Assembly: GCA_965153455.1 (NCBI GenBank)
Contig: OZ234495.1
Coordinates: 22,812,875-22,876,874, forward strand
DNA from: Sphagnum compactum
Taxonomy: Eukaryota; Bryophyta; Sphagnopsida; Sphagnales
Reading direction: 5' to 3'
Length of the DNA stretch: 64,000 nucleotides
This document shows, piece after piece, positions 38,088 through 49,256 of this stretch. Position numbers and translations under genes: made by a program. How positions within the stretch are numbered: position 1 is the first letter of the stretch; the number at the start of each line of letters is the position of its first letter. The notes beneath the pieces were generated by a model. That model had not been told where the DNA came from. It saw only the letters and a program-made list of their open reading frames with translations, and did not search any database.

Positions 38088-38100
38088 GTCAAATACACAC
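35860..38100. repeat. Large tandem array, 330-380-bp units, about 7 copies
   Basis: The landmark GATTTACTGTACAGAGGACG recurs at about 35897, 36232, 36615, 36946, 37302, 37630 and 37958. Each unit holds, in order, a G-run (CCAGGGGGGGCACCCC), a pyrimidine tract with CTGTTTTCGGTG, an AT-rich tract with TA microsatellites of variable length, CCGTCTATTTAAGCCGGA twice, GGTTAGGACCGGCAAAGAC, and ACACACCTGTGCATTAGGCA. Length variation comes mainly from the TA and T runs. Copies are highly similar, so the array is young or homogenised. No coding sequence spans it. Confidence 0.92.
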
Positions 38101-38116
38101 ACCTAGATCCGTCCGG

Positions 38117-38690
38117 CCCTAAATATAGCGAGGGCGTGGCTTTCCCGTGTCTGTCATCCGTCCCATCATCCAACCGGACGGACGGACATGTAGCCACGGA
38201 CAGTAGGTAAGTATACCGAGGGCGTGGCTTTCCCGTGTTCGTCATCCGTCCTGTCATCCAACCGGATGGACGGACATGTAGCCACGGACAGTAGCTAAGT
38301 ATACCGAGGGCGTGGCTTTCCCTTGTCCCGTCATCCAACCGGACGGACGGACATGTAGCCACGGACAGTAGGTAAGTATACAGAGGGCGTGGCTTTCCTG
38401 TGTCCGTCATCCGTCCTGTCATCCAACCGGACGGACGGACATGTAGCCACGGACAGTAGCTAAGTATACCGAGGGCGTGGCTTTCCCATGTCCGTCATCC
38501 GTCCCGTCATCCAACCGGACGGACAGACATGTAGCCACCGACAGTAGCTAGATATACCGAGGGCGTGGCTTTCCCATGTCTGTCATCCGTCCCGTCATCC
38601 AACCGGACGGACGGACATGTAGCCACCGACAATAGCTAAGTATACCGAGGGCGTGGCTTTCCCATGTCTGTCATCCGTCCCGTCATACAG
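38117..38690. repeat. 88-bp tandem minisatellite, 7 copies, abutting an exon
   Basis: GCGTGGCTTTCCC recurs at about 38134, 38222, 38310, 38387, 38475, 38563 and 38651. All spacings are 88 bp except one of 77 bp (an 11-bp loss). Each unit has CCGTCC and GGACGG inverted words, so single strands could fold. The last copy runs directly into a CATACAG splice-acceptor-like site and the coiled-coil exon. Confidence 0.92.
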
Positions 38691-39788
38691 GGAAGATGTT
38701 GAGGAAGCAAAACAAAGGCAGAGAGGCGTTGTGGAAGCAACTGCTTCTGAGCTTGAGGAGGTAACATCAAAGCTGTTGGCAACAAAGGAAACTGAAGAGA
38801 GGGCAACAGGGGCCATGACAACTGCAGAGCTTGAAACATTGAAGGCAGAGTTTTCTGCTGTCAAGGAAGCTCAAGAGAAAGCCGGTGAAGCTGTGGTTAC
38901 AGTGAAGAAACAATTGGAGGAACTCGAAGCGGAGATAGCTGTCACAAAGGAATCTGAGATGAAATTGAAAGGTGCTGTTGGGGACTACAGATTGAAATTG
39001 CGAGGATCGAGGATAGACCTTGAGGATGCAACAAAAACTGCAGAAAAGGTACTCAGTTCAATCAATTGAGTTCTGTAATATTTGTCATTGTCTCTTTGAG
39101 GCTGATGTTAATTGTTATGCTGCTGATTTTGTAACAAAACCCAAAGAGGACAAGAGATTAAAAACTGATTTTCAAGTGTTGGAAGGCAAGGTCATATGCA
39201 ATGTAGTTGGAGGAGTCAAATGCAAAAGTGAAGAAGGCAATAGAGCAGGAGCAAAGGATTTCTGCATCTCTGGCATCCCTGAAGGCAGAGCTGAAAAACA
39301 CCATGACAGAACTTGCAGCTGTGAAGGAGGAGTATGAGGTGACTGTTGCTAATGTTACTGCAGAGATGGAGTTAGAGCTCTCCAAAGCTAAGTCTCTCTT
39401 AGAAGCTGGCGTACAAGCAGAGAGCAAAGCAAAGGAGTCCATATCTGGCTTAAATGATGCCTTGCATCAGGTCAATTGAGAGGCTTTTTCCTTCTCTAAG
39501 GTCTGATGCCAGTGATGGGTAAGAGGCTGTTCACTTTTACATATTCAAACAGGTACAACAGTACCCAGGTCTTCAGGTATAAATAGCCGATCTGAGAATA
39601 GAAGATGGGGTGGGGGGGGTGTGTGATGACAGGTGACAATGGAAGCAGATGAGGAGAAGGCAGTGGCATTGAAGGGAAGAAAAGAAGCAGCCGCAGCGAA
39701 ACATGAATTGGAGGAAGTCCAGGCACACACAGCTATGTTACAAAGTCAACTGAGACAAAGCAACTCTCATGGAAGTGGAGGCAGTTAA
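38691..39788 (+). CDS. Partial WEB-like coiled-coil gene (3 predicted exons, 5' part missing)
   Basis: Predicted exons are 38691-39048, 39207-39470 and 39633-39788. Each is bounded by AG/GT, phases fit, and together they give about 259 residues of continuous coiled coil. Typical stretches are VEATASELEEVTSKLLATKE, AVVTVKKQLEELEAEIAV and KAIEQEQRISASLASLKAEL. The Ala/Glu/Lys-rich long heptads resemble plant WEB/PMI-type (DUF827) proteins, which act in chloroplast photorelocation, but any long coiled-coil family could look similar. No start codon or upstream exon was found, because tandem arrays occupy the upstream side. The gene may be 5'-truncated or have an array-filled intron. In the third exon another frame reads LMEVEAVKASEAQ up to a GTAATC donor, which suggests a frame-disturbing change or a different splice pattern. 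Confidence 0.55.
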
Positions 39789-39985
39789 AGCATCTGAAGC
39801 TCAGGTAATCTCACAGGTAAACTTCTGTTCTGCACATAGTAAAGGAACAATAAACACACAGCTATGTTACAAAGTCAACTGAGACAAAGCAGCTCTCATG
39901 GAAGTGGAGGCAGTTAAAGCATCTGAAGCTCAGGTAATCTCACAGGTAAACTTCTGTTCTTCACATAGTAAAGGAATAAATAGCC
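39730..39985. repeat. 129-bp direct duplication over the last WEB-like exon
   Basis: GCTATGTTACAAAGTCAACT at 39732 recurs at 39861, and the match continues through GAAGTGGAGGCAGTTAAAGC and GTAATCTCACAGGTAAACTT. The duplicated unit carries the end of the exon and its possible splice donor. Confidence 0.85.
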
Positions 39986-40072
39986 AGATTCTATACTATA
40001 CATGGTTCAAGTAGGTATTACACAATAGGATACACACACCTGTGCATTATGCATCTGTGAATTCCGGGTTGC

Positions 40073-40314
40073 TGGATTGTACAGGCCAGTGGCAGTAAGT
40101 TTAGCATCAGCATTGATCAGTTGAGTAAATCCAACAGGTTCCCAGGCCATATCCTACTTAAAGTGAAGGCACATGAAGACCATGTAAGCTGGAGGAGCGG
40201 ACCTTGCTGACCGCAATTTAGTAGCTGATTCAATTTTGTCCTGGGAAGCTGCTGGATTTACTCAACTGATCAGTTGCTGATGCTAAACTTACTGCCACTG
40301 GCTTGTACAATCCA
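40073..40314. repeat. Long inverted repeat (hairpin), about 74-bp arms, 93-bp loop
   Basis: The left arm (40073-40146) and right arm (40240-40314) are nearly perfect reverse complements. They share TGGATTGTACA, GCCAGTGGCAGTAAGTTTAG, TTGAGTAAATCCA and TTCCCAGG, with only a few mismatches and one small indel. A transcript through it would fold into a long stem, like a foldback element or a miRNA/siRNA precursor. Confidence 0.85.
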
Positions 40315-40319
40315 TAACA

Positions 40320-41930
40320 ATGTGATTCAGCAATCCCGTCATCCAGCCGGACGGACATTTCATCCATCCCGTCATCCGTCCATTTAAAACTAGAAGCATG
40401 CCAATTAAGGAGGTGAGGCATGAATCTGTGAAGCCGGTGAGGAAAGGGGAAGCGATGATTATCACACACCTGTGCCTTAGGCACGGGGCTCAACCTAGTA
40501 TTAGATATAGGATACATGTAGCAGCAATGGAGACGAAAAAGGAAAGACATGGTAAACTTAGTTTACCATCAAAATTGATGGGTTTTTTTGAGTTTCAGAC
40601 CCCCTTGAATGCTCATTTGTATTATTTTTTAATTACAGGTTTGAAGTAAGATAACTTATGAAAATTGGTATGTGAGTTGATATATCTAATATTCCTTAAA
40701 TATGCCACATGATAACATGACATTAGTCACTACAAATTTGTTATTAGTTGCATGCCAGTAACATATCTTATATAGTTAATGGATGAAGAATCTGATCAAT
40801 GAACCATATATTTCATTTGGTATAGTTAACATGATGACATCACCATATGCAACTATTGTCACATGCAACTTGTTCAAGGGAATTAAAGGGCATTTTAATC
40901 ACACATTGTTTGTGACTCAAAACTAGTTACAACCAATAGTTGAGAATTTACAAAAAAATTCTAATGAAATATCAAGGAAAAAGTGAAAAAAAATGTTAGG
41001 AAAAAACACTCACTCATGTGGACTTTTTTTTGTCTACATTTTTTTGCTTTTCCATGGAAGAAACATTTCATTGAATAAGGCACCTTGTAAATACACTAGG
41101 AATCTTTTGTTAGTGTTTTATGACAAGGTGATAAGAACATTAGATAATCACCAAAACATCCATTATTGGATTCAAAACCCAACTCCATTCTTGGATTTCA
41201 ATTTTCAAGGATGTCTACAAATAATAAGCAAAGATTAACCATCCAGTGTTGTTGTTCCTTATAATTAGGGCCATCAATGTATTTAGTTGCGTGCAAATTA
41301 CCATATTATTTAGTGTTGGTGTTTTTTGGTGTGATTTTTTTTGCAATTTTCCATTTGAAAATATGATTTGACACATATCAAAAAATTTGTGAAAAAACCA
41401 CCCATAGTAACTTTCAACACAAAATAAAATATTTTATAATTTTTTACTTTTAGATCTTGTTTGTAGCCAACTTTGGTTAAATCTTCTTATGGATGATTAC
41501 TAGTTTGATTATATCACATAATTGTAAAAAAACCCTGTGACAATATCTAGCACATAGTTGTTGATTTTTATTTTTTCACTATTTGATGCCAGAACATGAC
41601 ATATAAGTCATAGGGTCATTGACCACTTATGAAATGCCATGTAACAACCTAGAATTAGGAAATTGTTATTTTTTGGTTTAATCGTGTGATGCCATGTGGC
41701 AACAAAATTTAACAAAATAATGATATGTGACTTAGCCTAGAAAGTTTGACCTAAGTTAAATTGTTTAGATTAAAAAGGCACCAATGCTAAACTAGTCACC
41801 TAGGTTAAAGGTCTACATATTATTTAGATTGTAAGTGTGAGGATTTGAACCCTCCACCTCCATTTTGAAGATTCAAGTCGTTAACCATTGCACCATAACA
41901 TTTTTTCAATAAAAAACATAAGCACCACAA
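40320..41930. other. Intergenic DNA with fragments of the upstream arrays
   Basis: At 40338-40385 there is another CCGTCATCCAGCCGGACGGA segment, and at about 40463-40490 a CACACCTGTGCCTTAGGCAC segment. Both belong to the 35.8-38.7 kb arrays. A TAGCCAACTTTGGTTAAATC family member lies at about 41465. No gene recognised. Confidence 0.45.
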
Positions 41931-41939
41931 AACTATTAT

Positions 41940-43510
41940 CAATAACATTTGATAGCCTAAGTTAACCTAGGTTGGCCTATGTTAACTTGGGTTGACTTAG
42001 GCCACCCACTAGTCTAACCTAAGTTAACCTAGGGTAACCTAACCAAAGCCGCCCTAAGTTAACCTAAGATTCCTTGGTAGACTAAGTTAAACTAGGGTTA
42101 TTTAAGTTAAACTAGTTAAATTAAAATAAATTAGATTAAATTAAGCTTAATTAAACTACTTGTGTTAAAAAGGTTAAATTATATGACATTCAGCTAAATT
42201 AATGTAAAATATGTTTAATTAGATTACTAAGGCTAAATTAGGTTACTAAAGTTAAACTAAGTTCAATTAGGCTACCTATGTTAAATTCCACAATTTAAAC
42301 TAAACTAGATTGAAGTAAACTAAACAAGGTCGTTTAAACCAAACTTGGTTAAAGTAGGTTAAAGTAAAATAAATAAGGATACTTAAATTAAACTAGATTA
42401 AATTAGTTTAATTTGGCTAATTTGGTTAAACTAAACAATTTAAGCTAAATTAAACTAAGTGAAGTTATTTTGGCTAGGGTGAAAGTATCCTTGGGTGGTA
42501 CCACTAGGAATCACCTCGAGGAATGAAAAAGGAACAAAAACAACCAAATCATTTTTTTGGGCACTTTTATTTTAAACGTTTTCACAATTATAAATGATTA
42601 TTTTTTCATGTTTATCAATTACATGCACTAATAAATGGCTTGAAGTTTATTTTGGAATTAAAAATTTGATTTTTTATAAAATAATTCTTAATTAAAATGG
42701 CTTTTCAGAAATCGATAGCCTTAACTTTGGAAATTCATAACTAAATTATACTTATTCAATTAATTTCTTAATAAAAACCTAAAAACAAAATGACTTCCAA
42801 ATTACCTTAAGAAAAAATTTCCTTAAAAAATTCCTAAATCATGTTTCAAATTTGTGTTTTTGACCAAAACATTCAAGGAAAAGAACCATCGTTACATTCC
42901 TGAAACTTTTTTTAACTGTAATTATTAGAAACATCAAAATACATGATATTTTAATATAATTGAAAGTTCAAAATCTATGTAACCTAATAAATTTTACTCA
43001 TTAAAAAATGAAATGAAAAACTTTATTTAAATGTTTCCTATGATTTTTCAAAGTTTGATGGGTTTAGGAAAATCAAAGTGTGACGTTCCAAGTGGTACCA
43101 CCCAAGGAAATTTACCCTCGCTAAATTCTATTAAATAAACTACTTAGGGTAAATTAACTTAAATTAAATTAGGCTATTTTGGCTAAACTAGGCTAAATTA
43201 AATTGAATTAAAGTACTTTGATTAAACTAAATTAAAATAGTAGGTTAAATTTATTTACTTAGGTTAAATTATGCTATTTAGGTTAAATTGAGTTAAGTTA
43301 AGTTAAATTAATGTAAACAAACAAAATTATTTAGAATAAATTAGGTGAAATTAAGTGAAAGTATGCTAAACATGGCTAAATTAAACTAAATTAGGCTACA
43401 CTAAATTAAACTAAATTAGACTAAATTAAGTCAAATTGGATTAAATTAGGCTAACGTATGTTCCATTAAACTAAATTAGGTTATTTAGGCTAAGCTAAGC
43501 TATATTTGTT
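41940..43510. repeat. Degenerate TTAGGTTAAATTA-type array, interrupted by an inserted element
   Basis: Runs of GGCTAAATTAAACTAAATTA and AAGTTAACCTAGGTTGGCCT variants fill 41940-42476 and continue at 43118-43510. The two halves have the same word content, as expected if one array was split by the 641-bp insertion between them. Confidence 0.7.
42477..43117. mobile_element. MITE-like element with about 34-bp terminal inverted repeats
   Basis: The left end (42477-42510) holds CCTTGGGTGGTACCACT and the right end (43086-43117) holds AGTGGTACCACCCAAGG, with GGGTGAAAG and TTTACCC at the outer edges. The interior is AT-rich and noncoding. It sits inside a repetitive array that resumes on the other side. 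A target duplication could not be assigned with confidence, so the superfamily stays open. Confidence 0.7.
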
Positions 43511-45180
43511 TATTTTGGGCAAAACTTTTGAGAATCATATTTACACAACTAGTTTAAGAAATTCCCAAAAAAATCATATACCTCATTTAAATTTAAAAAA
43601 TCCAAGAAATTTACGACCTCGTGTAGATTGATGATAGATACATAAATAGATGTTAATTTGCACAAAGGTGCCCACAAACAAGGTCAGCTCCAAGTCAACA
43701 TGACTACTAATGAATTAATCACATTTCTAGTCATAATTGTTTATAATCATATTTATAATCATGTAGTCATAATTTTGACAATAGTCGAAAAAATGGTCAT
43801 AATTTGAAATGAAATACGATTACATGACTATAGTAGAACAACAATAATCACAAATTGTCATAGTCATCAAATCCATGTTTTGGTGTAATGGTACATGGCA
43901 CATAATATCGCTTTAACAAAAGCTTAAGGAATAAAACTTTGACTGGTCATAAATTTGTTGGGTGAAAACACACTATGGTGAACAAACAAAGTTGTCATAA
44001 ATATTGATTTCCAAAATTGTGTGTGTTTAAACTTTACTCAAGCTGACATTAAAATATTTTTTCATAAATTGTAGTCATAATGAGTTAGTTCAAAACTTGA
44101 AAAACATATATTTTTAAAAAACTACATTTTTTATTGATATTAAATTACTAAAATGTATATTTGTGAGAATATAATACTTGTAACAATATATTGCAAAGTG
44201 AAAATATATTCCAAAGGCCATTGAAATTATTGTCAAATTTATGTGTGTTTCAAAAAATAAGATGAAATGAAAGAAAATTTGATCCCAAAATAATACAAAT
44301 GCATTTTTTAAAAACATATTCTTGCCCAAGTCCCCCCCAATGTGCCTTCACCTTACTATGATAAACACACTTGGAAAATATCTTGATTAAAGTTTACATA
44401 ATTGACTTATAACTATTGCAAAATTGAATTTCCCACATATTGTACCCTTGACTAAAGTTTGGTGATAATTAATTGTCAAGAAGGCAAGTTGAAAGAAGTA
44501 AAAACTTGAGCCTAGTTTTGCAAGATTTTAGGGAAACGAAACCTTCGACTTGTTACACATGTAAAACAATCTTATCGACTAGGTTGCCATAGTGATGTTT
44601 GAAAATTTAAAAAAAATTTAATGTTCACATTGTCTTGTTGAAATTTTGAAATATTCAATTTGGGTTGTTACACCCCATTTCTGCCTACTCTCCTCCCCCC
44701 CCCCCCCCCCCCCCCCCCCTCCCCACCAATCAACAAATATTGTTGCTTATCAATAGTGGGTACAAAACATTATAAGCACAATAGATGTCATGTTTGAAGA
44801 ATGAATTTTTACTTATGTTTGTTGATTGCCCTTCGTGTAACAATGATGTACACATCAAACTATGAATTGATGAAAATACAATTCAAAAGCAAATACAAGG
44901 GACACAATTGGCACAAACTTGCTTCAAAATTTGAATTATTCTACAACTTGTGACATTTAGAATGAGGGATAAAATAATGCACATGTAAACATTTGAAGTT
45001 CAATTCAAAAGAATTGGGTAAATTTTAAAAGATTTACCCATGTTGGACTGATTTTTGTTGTAGATGATGCTTCATGCTTTTCCACTTTATTATGGAGTGA
45101 AAAAAAATTAAATTCCTCAAAGTCATCAAGGGCTTCAATGTGAACTCCCATTACAACATCTAATTGTTGCACTAAAACAA
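43511..45180. other. AT-rich intergenic DNA with a poly-C tract
   Basis: An uninterrupted run of about 25 C lies at 44695-44719. No gene was recognised. Confidence 0.45.
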
Positions 45181-45189
45181 TTTGATTTG

Positions 45190-46270
45190 TGATTTATCTT
45201 TGATATTATTTTAGATGTTGAAATCACGTTCACAAATATCATTGTAATAACATTGGACCATAACTATTTCAACTAATTTCAACAAGTTAGAAACTTGACA
45301 TGATAGGTCACATTTGCACTGATATCATTACAACAATCCATAATTTTTTTGCCATGCCAAATGTTAAAAGCCAATCTTCAAAATTTTAACCACTCAACCT
45401 TCAATGCCACATTTTCAATCAAAGGATGATGCTCAATACTTCACACATATTTGGATGCATTGTAAAATGAGGACAAATTTTCAATTTGAAGCCAACCATA
45501 ATTTTTAAACAATTCATGTCAATGTCTTAGATGAGCAGTTGGTGCTAAGATGGTCATGCATGCCAAGATGGATATATCTTCAAACTTTTTTTGAAGCAAA
45601 TTGCATATTTTGGTGGCAAAAGACTTCCAAAAATATAAAGCTCTTTGCAATTCATCCTTTAAAATATCTTGGTTCAACTCAATTTCTTGAAGCTTTCTAC
45701 CATGCAAAATTGACTTCAATTCATGAAAAAAACCCCCACATGTTGGGCAATAGTCTAAAATGATGGAACAACCTTCTTGATCACATACATGTGCATTCAT
45801 GTTTATTTTTGTTTCCAAAATGAACTTTTTTTTAATAGATTGAATCTCACCTTTAATCAAGTTTTGGATGACAATATCATTAACATGATTATTTTGAAAA
45901 ATCAAACTCAAGATTGTGCCAACCATAAAAAAAGAAGAATTTACACCATTTCAAATTATGTACTTCTTTAAACCAAGAGTATTTTATGCTTCTAATTTTC
46001 CTTGTTCTTGTCACTTTGCAATAATAAGATAATAATGATAGTAATGATAGTAATAGGTGCAAGCTTTCACAAAGGGCACATACAACATTACTCCTAGACA
46101 ACCACCTTGTTGAATTGAAGTAAGATAAATGGATGGAGCTCATAAGATAATTTTTTTGCAAGTCTTTGAATAATTTTTGTCTATTTGAACTATTTGTAAA
46201 AAATGATATAAAATTGTTGAGCAAAAAATATATTTCAACACACCATTGCAATTTTTTGATGCTTTTACTT
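45190..46270 (-). pseudogene. Decayed hAT/ZNF862-like transposase-derived sequence
   Basis: Two overlapping frames on the minus strand (46251-45889 and 45926-45519) read through one domain with a frameshift between them, and similarity-like text continues to about 45200 (YYNDICERDFNI). Diagnostic stretches are NNFISFFTNSSNRQKLFKDL, STRWLSRSNVVCALCESLH, LSLIFQNNHVNDIVIQNLI and ISILACMTILAP. These match the order seen in hAT-related domesticated or decayed transposases of the ZNF862/KIAA1586/DUF4371 type (TRWLSR, then FQ.D/NH/D, then a LSxxxILDP-like region). The N-terminal zinc-finger part and the C-terminal dimerisation region are absent or unrecognisable. It cannot make a functional protein. 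Confidence 0.65.
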
Positions 46271-49193
46271 TTGTCAAGGCATATTATGAGGGGGACACTT
46301 AATGTTATTTCTGTGAACTATGTGCGTTAAACAACTATTGGGGGGGGAGGGGGGCGTGATATTAGGTTTTGGATTGATATTTTCCCCCACCCTATTATAA
46401 TCTACTTTTCTAATATGCACATATTTTAGCCATTCTATATTTTTTTATAAACTTTTTATGCCATCCAATTTCAATATTCAATATTAATTTAAAGTTTTGA
46501 TTAAAAAAAATTGGAGCTAGAAAAAGTTTAGAACTTAAAGCAAAAATGAAACCATAAGGTATTTTGACCATATTCATTACCTTGTTTTTTACTTATGAAG
46601 TAGGAAAAAAAATAATTCAAAGATTTTAACTTCCTTTCACATTTCAAATCAAGTGGAACCTCTAAATTGCCTCATAACTTTCTTTTAACTTTTCAAAAAA
46701 CTTTGTACCATATCATTTGGACTTGAAAAAATACCCAAAAATAACTTCAAAAATTAAGTTAGTTTTTAAAGGTTGGGTATGAATTAGTTATGAAAAAAAA
46801 TTCCATTTACAAAAATGAAATTAGAATGTTCACCATATCCATGTTGAGGGCTAGGAAAAAAATACCATTATTTGCAAAAAAATTCATATACTTTCAAGTA
46901 CTTGAAATCTACTTTTCAAACTGCTAAAAATTAAAGGTCCAATTCAAGTAATTGCAAGTGAATTGGAAAAACATAATTATATCAATTTAGTTTTTGAAAC
47001 CAATGCCAATAATAATTTTCTAAAAATGTACCTAGAAAAATTGATATTATTTTACAAATTCATATACTTGTACCTTTTATTTGGAGACCTTTAGTTTTTG
47101 CATAACGAAGTTACTTTTTGGGATACTTTATCATGCTTTCACCCATGGAATGTAATTGAAATTAAAAGAAAATTTAATTTACAAATTTTTATTAGTCACA
47201 AATTAATCAAAACATTATTTCACAATAATGAAACCTACTAACAACTAATACCTTAAATCTTTAATGCACATGTTATTTTTTATATATAGAAAAATTAATA
47301 TTGAAGATTTACACATACCCTATATTAATTATAATTTTATTTTCAAAATATACGTAACCCTTATTTTGAACTGATTAACTTATAATTTTTACTCAACAAC
47401 TAATATATGACACCTTGTATTCTTACTCATGTATATTCTACTTTTTTGGAGTAATGTTCCCCCTTGGGGGGCATGTTTATGGACACATAATGCATGGAGG
47501 TTAGGTAGGGATCCCCTTCCTATAGTTTCAGTTGTTTGATGCTTCTTTTTCCTTGTCATAATAAAAGCCCCGGATGAACCAAACCATACACATTTGATTA
47601 TATCAAAATTCAACTTCTTGAAAATTTATAAAATTAATTGGAATAATGTTGATCAAGTGACTTTTAGTGTTGGAATCAAAGTAAAATACACAACTATAGC
47701 TCATCCATGTTCCAAGAATGACAAGTAAATAATCATGTGTGTGATCATGGATATATTAGTAGATTCATCCACCAAAAAAGGCTAGCTTTCACATGCTCCA
47801 TAGTGGTTTTCTCGGTAAACACTAACCTTGATGTTTTTTGCTCCTTGGTCTTCTCATATTTCTTGCACAAAGTTCAAAAAGTTTTTTCAAGAAGAATAAA
47901 CTCTTTTTACCACTTTGGATTCTATATATTACACACTTGCTCAATCCTTGTTTAATTTTTTCTTGTTGAATGATGGAGTTATTTTGAAATGAAATAGATG
48001 CATGTGGTACTTAAACCCTAAACCTATATGTTGAGATGAAGGAAAAAATCCTTCAAACAAATTCCTTTGCCTTTTCATATCATAACTTGAAATCAACAAT
48101 TGAGTTTTTTTAAAGAACCACTATGTATATAATTTGTATAAATTTAAGTATTTTGAATTTTGATTCAAAGTAAAGACAAGATGAAATATAGTGCTTATGT
48201 TGTTGATTCACCATAGGGGTTCCCAGTAATGTGCTTCAAAATTAAAAGGAACAATGTGGCACATAAATTGGTGGTCGTGTGAAAAAAATCACATATTTAA
48301 AAAGAATTCACCTCAATTACAAGAAAAATGAAGATGCATCATCACACCACAATGTTCGCACATAAGATTGCAACAAAGACCTCAAGTGCTAGTGTCAAAA
48401 TGATTTTTGAAAGTGGTTGTCAAACAACTTTCCAATCAAGTTTGTTGTAGCTTCAACAACTACTAAATGGGACCCTACGTGGAATGCTTGCACCAAACAC
48501 AATGTCCTTCCCTATTTGTTTACATAACTTTTACATTCATTGCCATTCAATGACACAACCTTCATATTCAATTGTTATTCAACTTTCACAATAGGTTTAA
48601 ATTGAATCAATCAAACAACCTTGAGATATGGTTAGCATAATGAAAAGAAAATTGCCACTTGAAGAAAATTGCCTCTTGAACCTTCACATTCATATGAACT
48701 TGAGAATTGATTGGTGCCTCAAAGATGGTTAAACAAAATGAAAGAAGATTTTACTCAACTAATTCACCTTTTGATTGTTTAGTTGATCATGAAGAAGGTG
48801 AAATGTTGCTAATTGTAGTGCACCAAAGCTTGAGACAATCCAAACTAGGGTTTACATTTTCCAAATGTACAAAGTATTATCACCATATTTTGGAATAGGA
48901 ACTTTGTTAGGAACAAGTAGAAAGAACATGCTTTCAAAAGAGTCTCAATTTTTTTTTGCCAAGCAAATATTAAATGTGATCATCCGGGGAATCATTATAG
49001 CCAACCAATCAAAAGCACTTAAATTATTTTTGGTAGTGGGCTATGTGGAGACCACTCTATCTTGTGTAAATATACAGGAATAAACCCAATTTCACACATG
49101 GCTATACTTCATTCAAAGTACAGTGTACAGTTCTGTGGGTGGAGCCCCTCATAGGGTTGCCTTTAGCTGCCTGCACCTTTGGCTTGGGAACCT
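46271..49193. other. AT-rich intergenic DNA
   Basis: A G-rich patch occurs at about 46339-46357. No gene or regular repeat was recognised. Confidence 0.4.
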
Positions 49194-49256
49194 CTAGCTT
49201 TTGACTTCATAAATATGCTTCACATGTGCAATTTAGTGAGCCTGAAGAAATGCAAA

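Noticed and set aside
38051-38422. A 123-codon minus-strand frame with a repeated MTGRMTDTGKPRP-like peptide
   Set aside because: It is the translation of the 88-bp tandem repeat. Because 88 is not a multiple of 3 the peptide changes frame between units, so it is not a protein repeat under selection.
35860-38690. CRISPR-like repeat array
   Set aside because: Units are contiguous tandem repeats without unique spacers, in a plant nuclear context.
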